A stretch of 64,000 bases of DNA, taken from assembly GCA_037893245.1 (NCBI GenBank), contig JBAIAA010000607.1, positions 372,001 through 436,000 of the forward strand, written 5' to 3'. Shown here one piece after another: positions 34,501 through 46,500 of the stretch (positions within the stretch are counted from its first letter, which is position 1; the number at the start of each line of letters is the position of its first letter). The notes below the pieces were generated by a model. It did not search any database. It saw only the letters and a list, made by a program, of their open reading frames with translations, and was not told where the DNA came from. The translations under genes and the position numbers were made by a program. The stretch comes from Crossaster papposus. Its lineage: Eukaryota; Echinodermata; Asteroidea; Velatida; Solasteridae.

Positions 34501-37500
34501 CTCTAGATATCTCTATTAATAATATGAATAAGATTAAAACTGCTGCAAACTGCTTACTGGCTTAAATGACCTGAAATATACAAATCAAATAAGTTAAGAG
34601 GGCCTAATATTTCGATCTTAACAAGATCTTCTTCAGAGACATAATGACTGTGTACACAAAACAAACATATATAGGCCCTATATTATGTCTCTGAAGAAGA
34701 TCTTGTTAAGATCGAAATATTAGGCCCTCTTAACTTATTTGATTTCTATTAATAATAGAGATATCTCTATTTTTTATTAAATGTCAACCATGCACGCCAT
34801 ACGGGACAATGTAAAGCTAATATTAGCAGACTAGTCTTTGCCAAAGACCACTAGTGAGGTGGATTAAGGACAAAAAACACGAAGATTGTGACACGGTGGA
34901 CAAAAGCACCAATTTTTTTTTAAAGACTCCTATGGGTATGTAGATTAATAAAATCCCATGCTCCAAAAAAATTGCAATGACCTTGACCTAATTATGACGT
35001 AATATATTCAAAATGGCCGCCATTTCCTTAAAACGGCATGTTTTTAGTTATATAATGCCGAGGCAAGTGACTTTAGTAGCGAATTATATGTATCAAAGGC
35101 CAAGGAATCGCATGGCAACGTTTGTGTTGCGCTGAAACAAACAGTTTCATCATTTTTGTATTAAATTTGTCTATATTAGCATATGATGGTATAAAATACA
35201 TCATCATCACCGTGGGAAAATCAGTGGTTTGTATTAAAATATTTTAACATGTTTCAATTTCAGCTCATGGTTGTGATGGCTAGCAGACCAATGTTAGTAA
35301 CATTTGTAATTATAACTCGGTTTTGGATTGAAATGGTTTTGTTTCAGTTTCAGACAATGCAATTGCCATATATAACTTTGTGTTTATTGTGAAGCAGCGT
35401 AATCATACATGTCACTCAATTCTCGGTCACCTGGGAAGGACATTAACGTGAAGGACGTGTAATACTGGGTTTTGTGGAATTTTCTTTTCTTTTTCTGTGA
35501 GGCTATTAGGTTTTTAAATTCTAATGGAGTGCTTTTGCAAGAAGGTATAGCACAGAGAGACCGGTTTATGCAGGCATACTTCAAGGAATGATCAGTTCAT
35601 TTTTTTTATTTTTTTTTGACCAATTCTAGAGTTAGCTGCAGTGAATCAGAACTCATTCTATGTGGGAAGGGGAGGGTGTTTTATGGGAGTTTTCACTAAG
35701 TCAGAACTTTTTCTCATCGTTTTCGTTATTTATTTGGAGATGCTGAAGCAGTTCTGCTGCGTAAGGTATCATTGGATTTTAGGTAGTGGCTGGTCTACAG
35801 AGATAAATCTGCATGATTTATTGTGTGCTGGTATGCCAGCAGTGTGGTTGCGTAACTATCCCGCCCAGAGCGTAATTCCTAATTTAAGTTTTTTTTCTAG
35901 TGATATACGCTTCATGGGAGGTCAGTTCAGGCCACTTTTTTTCTGCGAGATTGCAGTCTGTAGGAATGGGGGGGGGGGGGGGGGGGGGGGGGTGTTTCTG
36001 TGTACAAGTTTCAACAGAACCCCTCCGTTCTTTTCGTTATTTTTTTGAGACGCGGAAAAGGTTCTGCTGACAAGTATCATATGGATTGTATTTGTGACTG
36101 TTCTGCCGAAGATAAATCTGTAATTGTACGTTAACTAGTGGGTATGCTAGAAAGTGGCTGTTTGACTGGTCTCTCCAGAGCGTGATTTTTAACTCTTTTT
36201 TTCCTTTTTTTTCCGTAAGACACGCATCTGGGGGTCAGTTTTAGCCACCTTATCTCTGCTAGATGACAGTCCGTGGTTGGAGTTCGTGGACGGGCAAATA
36301 CATCAAACGTCTGCAGGCCAATTGGGTTAGACATTCCCTAAAAGCGGGAGTTTCAAACCCTGTCTCTGGTTTTGGCGACGCGATGACTGGTTTGTGTATT
36401 GCCACAGTGGTCCCTTTGTTTTTGGTTCACACAGTGATTGATTTTTACCGGTGATAATATGCCGTCCCCTCTTTTTTCTCCTTTTTTGGAAGGGGAGCAG
36501 GGCATATTTTCTGTGCTATATCATGCACGTCATCAGCCACCTTCTTATAGTTCATTTTACTTTCCTTTTTTTTGTGTGTGTCGGTTTATTATGACGCGTG
36601 GCAAGGACAAGGGGGGGGGGGGGGGGTTGACTTATTTATTTTGTTTTAGTCTTGAGATCCATTTCTTTGATCATTGTTTTGTTCTTTCAATAGTTCCAAT
36701 AGAATTTGCAGATTCTCCTCATCAAGATTTTGTTCCTCTTGGTTGGATTGTGGAGACGCTTTAGTCCTAGATCGAACAAGTTCATCTTTTATGTTTTTGT
36801 GCCGTTTGTATGCCCGGATGGGTTGGGTATCAAATAGCCTATTCAGATATTCGTTTTCGCTAATCAAGGGCCAGTGTTTGAGGATAGCCCGTTTCAGGGC
36901 TGGGTGGTGCGCGACATGTGGGTAGTATGGTAGGACGAACACCAGTGGGATATTGTTTTTGTTTTTTTCACGCTTAGGGTCCGCGGGAGTCTTTCCCCTT
37001 TGAGAAAGGAGAGCTAGGTCTTCGTTTGTGTATCCGCGCTTTTGAAGTTTGTCTTTGAAAAATTCAACCCTCTCCTCAAAGTCTTTTGAATGGGTACATA
37101 TACGTTTGTATCTGGTCACTTCGCCCTTGATTAATCCGCCAAATACCGACTTAGGGTGTGCTGAATCTCGAGCTAGGTACTGAAATGTATCAGTTTTTTT
37201 GGTAGCGACTCGAGTATCCAATATTCCTTCATGTATGAATCGTTCGCCTTTGTAGATAATAAGGTCGAGAAAAGTGACTTGAGGGAGCGAGATCTCAGAC
37301 GTGAACTTCAGCGTGGGATGAATTTTATTAAGTGATTGCACTAGGTCAGCAGCCTGCTTTTCATTTCCGTTAAAGATTATAAGAACATCGTCTCTATATC
37401 TCATGTAGCTCACAATTGAGGGATTGTGAGGGAGGATTTTGTCTTGTTCGTATTTGAATAGAGTTATGTCACAAATCCCCGGACTGCATTCGCTGCCCAT

Positions 37501-40500
37501 GGCCACGCCAATTTTTTGTCTGAAAAACTTGCCATTAAATTCAAACGTGTTTCGACGCATAATGAGTTCAAGGAGACGTCGCGCGTGGTCTGTCGTGGGC
37601 TTGGGTATTGCTTATAGTCTGTCATCGGCCATTGCAAGTGCGTCGCAAACTGATTTAATTGCCTCATCTTGTGGGCAGTTAGTGTACATGGATACTATAT
37701 CCAGTGTTATCAATAAGTTATCTTGCTCCAATGTCAGGTTATTTAGTTTTTCAAGCACATGCCCAGAATCGCGTGTGTATGTGCTTTGCTGTTTGACAAT
37801 TGGGAGCAAGAAATAGTCTATGTATTTGGATATGGATTGAGTCGGTCCTCCGCAACCACTAATGATTGGCCTCCCCACGAACCGTGTTCCTTCTGGTACT
37901 TTTTTGTGAACTTTCGGTAGGAGGTAAAGGCAAGGTGTTTTTTTAATGTCGTGGTTGCGGGGGTTAAGAAACTCAGATATGTCTTTCGATATGAGTCCGT
38001 CCACGTAGAGTTGGCGTATGGCTTGAGAGACTAATTCCGCGGTTTCATCGGTCAAGTCCCTGTTAATTTCTTCATAGTGGGGGCCTGTTAATTGTCGTGT
38101 CCCTTCACGTATGTAGTCTTGTTTGTTAAGGACGCACACACTGCGGCCTTTATCGAATTGTTTGATGATAATATCCTGTCTTTTCTTAAGGCCAGATAGC
38201 GCAACACGTTCTGCTTAAATTGTTATATTTAGTTTGACATTTTGAATTTTCAGTCTGGACAGTTCCTCCAGAGTGCCTTCAATATATGACTCTAGGTTTA
38301 GATTGAAGGTAGGTTGGGGAGTCCAAGTTGAAGGTAGTTTGAACGGGTGTGAGCTTATAGGTCTGACTCTCCCTGCCATTCTTAACCGTAATCTCATCTT
38401 TCTGAAGAAGGATCGGGAATGGCGAAGGATGGTCGACCTTTTTGGTTTTTTAGGGGTCGGGATGAAGTTAAGGCCCCTGCCCAATGCTACCAGTTCAATG
38501 TTGGAGAGTTGAGCGTCTGATAGATTTTTCACATAAGGCATACTTTTCTTGGCCCTCATTTCGAGAGTGATCGTTCTCGTCTGTTTGTTTTGCTTTTTAC
38601 TTATTTTGCGAGACTCGAACGATCTTTCTCTTGCTTTTTTAGTTTTGTGATTTTTTTGGCTTTTGTTGATTCTCCTTGCCATTCTCAAGCACACTCAATG
38701 TTTTCTTTCGGTCAGGTTTTTGTTCAGTGAGGTGTGCAGGAGAACGGGGAAAATCTTTAGACTATAATATTAGACTTAAACAGTTGTGACGTCAAACAAA
38801 TGGACCAGCATTGATTGACTTGGGTACAGGTTTCCCGAGAACGCCAATTTTTTGAGCGACGATCCTGCCCCTTTAAGTAGGTGGTTAATAGTAATAAACT
38901 GTAAAAAACAACTAATAACTGTAACTGTAAGATGCAGTTAAATAAATGGTAACACACTATAATCCCTCGTCTACACAAACTAACTGTTATATGCGCTATT
39001 CAATATAATAAATATCCTGTCATAACCTATATCCGGTCAGAATCATTGTGTTTCATTGTGTTAATGTGATTTTGTTTTGGTTGATAGTTATTGTTTATTA
39101 TATCATAATGACATCATGGTATCTTGTAGATCAGTGCCACGGTAATTATACTGTTACCATTTTGAACACACAAAAAATAGCATTTTGGTGAAAAAACGGG
39201 AATAAAATCGGGTTTTTTCAAATTTTGTGTTATTTGTGTAGTATTGACGATGATGACGTCATATTTACATCAATATACATGTAGTCACCATAAAGGATAT
39301 TAATTTTTTACAAACTAATAATACCACCCTCATTGAATTCCTTGACCTCAGAAACATAATTTTGGCATGTACATGTAGAAATCCCACCATGGCATTTGCG
39401 TTTGCTTTATTACATAACAAGAGGTTATGACGTCATAATGACGTAATTCAAGGTTAACAATTCTCAGATTTTTTGGAGCATGACTTTTTTGAAATCTATG
39501 GGTCAAACTGATACTTTGGTGAAAAAATGGTGCTTTTGTCCACCGTGTAACGATTTTTTCCTTAATCCACCTCACTACACTGTATATTCGACAGTGCGCC
39601 CGCTAACGCATTGACTAAACTATTGGGAAACAATAATTTTGCCCAGGATTGTATTATTTTAATCAACTTGTTTACAGTGTACATGTTATACCCAAATGAG
39701 GGTAATTTTTTTTGAGGAGATTCTTACAAGATTTCTGTCACCTGTATGATGACAGAAGTGATTTGTTTCCTCATTTAACTCGTTGATTATCGCCTTTTTT
39801 TAACCAGGTTGTGCTCAAGAACGCTGGGTTTGCGTGCTGCGACGGTAGGGCATACAGCACATCTCAACAACTATGCTGCGGGGATATGGTGCTAAACAAA
39901 ACATCGGGCCGAACCGAGTGTTGCGGAAACACACCGTACAATCCTGACAACGAACACTGCTGCGCCGATACAGTGTTCCCTATTGGTAGTGAAATGCTTT
40001 TTTTCCCCTGGTTTTACTATAGGTCCTAGGCCTAATTTCAATTTTTGGAAATGTTAGGTTCAGAAGTGGGTTTTCTGAGCCAGCTGTACATTTAGCTAAA
40101 GGACTAATTGTGTATATACGATACATGGGGCGCCGTGTACTCCAATAGTTATGGTGTTTGACTCGTGAATCCTGACGAATATGATGGTTGTGTTCTTTGG
40201 CAAGACACTTTACTACAATTACCTCTCTTCATCGTGTATAAATGGGTACCTATAGCTGTATTATAAAGGTAGACCCTACATGCGCTGATCTCGAGCTGCT
40301 GAAGATAACCTTTTTTGTTTTTTAGAAACATGGGTATTATTGTAAGCAAAAATCGATCAATTCTTGGCTGTACTCCCTGCACGACACGGGTCGTGTGGCG
40401 GCTGTCTATACGTGCCATCGACTCGACCAAACCAGAGTTGGCAAAGTGTGCCAACCACTGGTGGCGTGTATAGAAAGTTGCATAGTGCTTTTAAGAACAT

Positions 40501-43500
40501 GTGCGACAAATGCTTAGAGTAGTATGTTAGCGAGGGCTATAGGGTGATTTCCCCAAATAAAATGTCCCCCTCCTAAATAAATAAAACCATTGTCCTGGAT
40601 CTAGGGCACGGCAGATGTTGTGGCACCCGAGCCTACCATCCCAGCACTGCCTCCTGTTGCCAAGGAGTGTTGCACGACGGGATACCCGAGGTCACCGGGG
40701 TCCAGGGATGTTGCGGCCCACTGTCCTATCTGGAAGGCGAGTCCATCTGTTGTGCCGGGGAGATTCGTGGGAAGGCACCTGGTCTAGAGTGCTGTGGCAA
40801 AGGTGAGGCGACGATAGGAGCAAGCCATCATACCGTTTATTTTGAACATTGCAACGTGAAAATAGCGCACGGCACTGTGGTCAAAACTAATTTGAATAGA
40901 CGGGAATCTTTCAAGATGATAATTATGATACCAAGATCACCCGATTTGGTCCGGTAGTTTTCATTCTAGTGGAACAAAATGGGGGGGGGGGGGGTCAATT
41001 GGACCAAGGCTGGACAGGTGATTAATAGAAGCGCGACAGCAATGAAAAAGCCTGTCCAATTGACCGCCGTATACACCATTTGCAGATATCGAAAATATTT
41101 ACTACCGAATTATTAAGAAATCATCTTACTCATGTGAAAGTAAATAATGATTCTAGGCATCTAGCAAAATAATTGCGCTAGATATCCTATAATTATTCCG
41201 AAAAATTTAATTTTATAAAGATCGCGAAAAAAACAAAGATAACATAAGAATAACTGCTCGACGCTGGTTGAAAACAATCGCTGTTTTTCGTGCTTTTCTC
41301 GGCATCCATGGTTGTAAAACTTCGGACAGGTCAGTTAAACGATATTTACTATAAAATACAACCCCCAAATCTACCCATTCATGATAATTCAAGCAATAAC
41401 CAATGGTGTATCCTATCATTGGGTATCGCATTTAAAATACCAATTAACATTATCTGACGAATTGACCCACATACTCAAACAAGCATCCTTCCACTATAGG
41501 CCTACACCGAGGCCAAAACTACATATCAATGAATCGCATAGTATTAAACTTCAGGTTCACTCCTCGTGAATATTTTTTTCGAAGCTATTGTCAAATTCGG
41601 TGCCAAATGACATTCTTATAATTTCCCCTAGATACCTTCAACAGCAACACTCACCTCTGTTGTGCCGGCAACATCCTGCCCAAATCGACGCCTGCCAATG
41701 ACGCCTGCTGCGGTCCGGCCCCCTACGACCCGAACACGGAGACCTGCTGCAACGAACGGGCATCCCCTCTCGCGGCCGGTCGGTGCTGCCACACCAAGCA
41801 CGGTAACGTGATAGCCTACGACCCCAGCAAGGCGACCTGTTGCACAGCAGGCAACAGAAAAGGTGAGAATATATTTTGTTGGGACGATATATATTTTTTT
41901 TGTTTCTCAGTGGAACAAGAAGAGGGAAATGTCTGTCTTCATTATTGACCAGTATTACATTTTGTTTCTCGATTAAGCTGTGGCAAAAAATAATCTCCCT
42001 ATTCCATGTTTTTACAAGTAACCTCATTTTTACTCTATAGTAATCCTCTAATTCCAAAGTGTTAAAGCTATTTTTTAACCTGAATCCTGCAAAATCCTCC
42101 AATATTTGTTACTGGGGACCACTGCCCGAATCCTGCAATTTCCTCCAAAATCATCTTTTTGATAAACACCTAAGTAACCTCAATCCGATGATTCAGCATC
42201 AGATCGGGCCTGATGACCTGGATCTTCCATTTCCTCCCAGAGGTAAACAATACACTAGTGCCCTCAATCCTGCAAATTCATCCGAACGTACGGATGCTTC
42301 AACTTTTAAAAACCGTCAAGCACTCCAAATTACCGTACTCCATGATGATTTTGGAGGACAGTCACATGCACCTAAAAATAAGAAGCTACAATTTTTTTTT
42401 CAATATCTTATTATACCGGGAGTTTTCCTGTCATTTTCTCCATCTCGACTTTGATCTCTTCTCATTACCACTGTTCGATTTGTAACACCTATCAACAGGA
42501 GTCTTGTATACGGAGGTATCGGCGAACGCCAGCGTGTGTTGTGGCCATTATCTCCTGGACGAGACCACGCACCTGTGCGACACCATCGCCGGGCACCCGG
42601 TCAGGAAGACTACCCCGGCTGACAACCGAGTCTGCAGCAGCACAAACTGGCGTCGATCCCGGACATATAATGTCATGACTCAGGTAATGTTACAGCCTCA
42701 GCAACCAAAATGAACCGAGCACCCAAGTTTCTCAAGAGACAGTACAGAAAAAAATTGGCAACGGTTGTGGCATGATTAAGTGACTGTTCCAACCCTTTTT
42801 GAACCGACGATCGGGGTTGGTTGCCACATGAAATTGAAGTAAACATGTTGCAAAACTTTCCGAAAATATATTGTTTTCTTTGATTGTTTAGTGGTTGGTG
42901 TAGGTAATATGAAAAATATGCAATTTAAAATACAATCGTGCGGGAGCAAATAGTAAAAATATGTCACTGTATCACAACTAAACTCGCTCAATCAGTAAAG
43001 AGAATTCTGTCGTCTGTAACTCAAGTTGGTTGTAACCGTGGAGACCAACGGTCGTAACGTTTACGTGAACGACAAACATCTCGTGGTCGTGTGTTTTCGT
43101 GCATTTAGGGTGGGTTTTCACGGGGCACGCGAACGATTTGCGAAGGATGCAAATGCCGAAAAAATGGCAAAGTCCAACATTCGTATTTTAGGCTCCAAAA
43201 GTTCGCCAAACATGCGGGGGGGGGGGGGTTCGGAAGCGCCGTCAATTGTTCGCAGGAGTCGGCGGGAATTTAGTTCGGCGGGAATTTCAAAAAAGTTTGA
43301 AATTTCTTGCGAACGTTTCCAGCACTCCGGGTCGTGATTTGCTCGTGATTTGCCCTCAAAAATGTCTTAAAAGCTTTGTCATATGCGCACGACCTACACA
43401 CGACGTGCGTGATGTTTCGCAAAATCTTCGTGAAACCCGAAACAGATTCCGACAGTTTGATGAATGTATCGCGCATGTCTCGCGAAAGCAGCGAAGTTCG

Positions 43501-46500
43501 TCCGATCATTTCTCGAGCTATTCAAGAACTGTTCGCGTACTTCTTGAGAACAGGTGACTTCGCCAAAGAACCAAACGCGAGCCTTTCGCATGGTAATCGC
43601 GCAACATATGTACAAATGTCGCATGAATGTCGCACGACGTTCATTATTCGCGAAATATGCGCGAAAAGTTCGCATGTGTCGCGAAATGTCCGCACGAATT
43701 CGTGCAACATTCGTGTTGTTCGTATTTTTGTCGCATGTTCTTCGTGTATGTGGACTGGCCATATTTCGGCAAATCTACACACGACATTCGCACATACGTT
43801 GTGAGAAACCACATTGTTGCGACACATTCGGAGAAAAACTTCTCCGAATGGTGGACTTTGCCCTTTTTTGGCATTCGCATCCTGCGCGAATCGTTCGCGT
43901 GCCCCGTGAAATCCCACCCTTAACAATGTTCCGGTCAGAAACAGCTCTTGGTTCAGAAGCGCCAAAACACGACCTAGAGCTGGCTTATTAACACCAAACA
44001 AAAATCCAAAATTAGTTACAGATTTCTCTCCGTTTGTAGGTTTGCAACCGAGGGAGAATCAGGTCCAAGAATCGCGTGGTGAACCAAAATGGCTGCGGTC
44101 CGTTCACCTTTGACCCCGACACGCAGATCTGCTGCATGGGCACGATCCATCCCAACGCGGATCCACTCGGCAATCCTCGGTTCTGTTGTCGCCACAGCGT
44201 ACGATCCTATGTGCCGGAGCACCAGACTTGCTGTAGCGGTCGGGTTGACAACATTCCATCACAGACTTCAAAGTGCGTAGAATACTGAGTCCATGTTACT
44301 TGTGTTATTATATACAGGCAGGGATGTAGTCGAGTCCATCACAAGTCCCTGCAAGTCCCTGCAAGTCCATCACAAGTCCTTCAGTTTCAATTTAAATCAC
44401 AAGCTATTCAAATCAGCTTTGACAAAGGCATTCCTTTGTCATTGTTCATCCAGTTACTTGTGACTGCCTTTATGAAGGGAATTGTGACTGGCTTCACGAA
44501 AGGACTTGTGAACGGACTTGCAGGGACTCGACTACAACCCTGTATACAGGCTTTTTTATTTATGCTTCAATGTTTTATTTCATTCTTTAAACCAAAGAAA
44601 AACCTGTTGGTATCCATAGACTGACTTCAAAGCACCGACACCAAAGTTTCTGCAAAAACAGAACCTCAAAGTTTTGAAAAAAAAGAAACCATAAAGTCTG
44701 AAAATAAAACCAAGACAGAAAACCGTCTTATTTTAACACCACAATGTTATTACTGTTTGTTGCATTTATTACTGCCACGGTGCCGCATTCAGAAGAAAAA
44801 AACATCGCAATTGCGCAGTTTTAGTGATATAATAAACTTTCTTTTTTTACACGAAACCAAATAATATCAAAAACATTTTACACAAAATAAAGTTCAGCAG
44901 CGAGCTTTAACAATAGACCTAAGCCGTAATGACGTCACGCTTCGTTTACATGTGTTCTTCCATATAGGGGCCGGGTAGTGACGAAACCCACCATGCTCTC
45001 ATGGGAAAGCGCACGTTTACACAGTAGGACGTCTAGTTTTATGACGTTTGAAACACCATTATGGTTACTTTCAGATCATTTCTAAAATATTATAGATGTT
45101 TATAAAACACAGGTTTGGCTAATATTTCCACAGAAGCATTATAATCTCACGGTTGACTATATTAAACTAACTTCCTCTTCATTTCAAGATGCTGTCGAAA
45201 CAAAGCATACAACACCGCGACGCACTCCTGTGACCGCAATGGAATGATCCGGCAAACTTTGGAGATGGGCCTTTTCCCGTTGCTGTGTGGCAGTAAGCCA
45301 TACCATCCCTCGGAACACGAGTGTTGCAGGGGTGTTCTCATCGGGCCCGGCCAGACGTGCTGCCAAGGGGCCGTTTACGAGACAAGTGACAGCCTCCTGG
45401 GTGAAGGGCGGTGTTGTGGTGGGGTCAAAGGTTACAACCCAAGTCGTGACCTCTGCTGTGAGGACTTCATACACGAAAATGTTAAACAAGGTATAGAACT
45501 TTATGAGATATCTTATTTGGCTATAATATAAACCTGCTATCTTCTGAATTTCCAAAAAACAGCTGATAAGTTTTACACAGTTTGGTTAATACCTTTTGCA
45601 ATAAACCGTTTGTTCGAACGCTCAAGTGAGTTGTTTCTACGATATTTTGAGCGAATTCGGAGATAATTCAAGTATGTTTACACATCCCTACAGCTCCTTA
45701 GTTTTTAGATAGTGGCTATTATTTTCGTGATTTTGCTGTATAGTTGGTTTACCCAGATAGCGTGTACAATCTAGGGCGCCCTCAATAAGCTCGTTTTCGG
45801 AGTATTGATGATTGATGAACTAGACTGTGCATAATGTAGACGGACGGCGCGCCCCGGAACAAATGAAAAGCACAGTCTTGGAGAAAGACTACTTGGTATA
45901 GGGAATTTTGTGTACACAGCTGAAGAGTTCCAGTCAAATATGTATATGAAAGCATTTTCGATTAAAAAAATAAAATACATATGTTATAACACAGGTCATA
46001 TACTGTAGATTAAAAATATACAGTGTCAACCTTGATACTTCCAAACGAAGTATTTTATATGGCCCCTTTACAACGCGCTTAACCCCCTACGCGACGCACG
46101 AAATTCTTTCACGAAATTCTTTCACGAAACAGCGCTAATTAGATATGCAACGCAGACCCATGCTATGAATGGGTAGTTTACTGCGCGATGCCGCTGTAGG
46201 CAATTCCTTAAGATGGTGTTCATGGCCCTAAAATATAAAATTTGATTTTGAATTCATTCACCCATTTTATTTTGTTGCATATACTGATCCCAGGTATATG
46301 GAACGGATCTTTTTAAAGAAGATTTGTTTGTATTTGGGGGAGAAATGACTGTATAGGATACACCATTGGTAATTGCTTGAATTGTCAAGAATGGGTGGAT
46401 TTGGGGGGTTGTATTTTATAGTACATAGTTTAACTGACCCGTCCAAACTGCCTTCACCTACACTTGTACTTGAGTTATTTCTTTGGTTGCTTCTCAGATT

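Larger units (their letters stand above)
34854..39575. mobile_element. 4.7-kb TIR element enclosing a Penelope-like RT
   Basis: Left end GTGAGGTGGATTAAGGACAA (34854). The inverse, CCTTAATCCACCTCAC, ends at 39575. TA flanks both (34852-34853 and 39576-39577). Similarity of the arms continues over about 150 bp (ACACGGTGGACAAAAGCACC; CATGCTCCAAAAAA; ATTATGACGT) with divergence. It sits in galaxin intron 4. No DDE transposase is visible inside. The only ORF is the minus-strand RT, which may be a nested insertion. Confidence 0.65.

Noticed and set aside
37439..37816. Plus-strand open frame of 125 codons
   Set aside because: Antisense of the Penelope-like RT, whose motifs are unambiguous.
43026..44001. 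Several overlapping open frames of 100-160 codons on both strands
   Set aside because: They lie in the TTCGC-saturated element. All six frames are open because the words lack stops; no protein family features.
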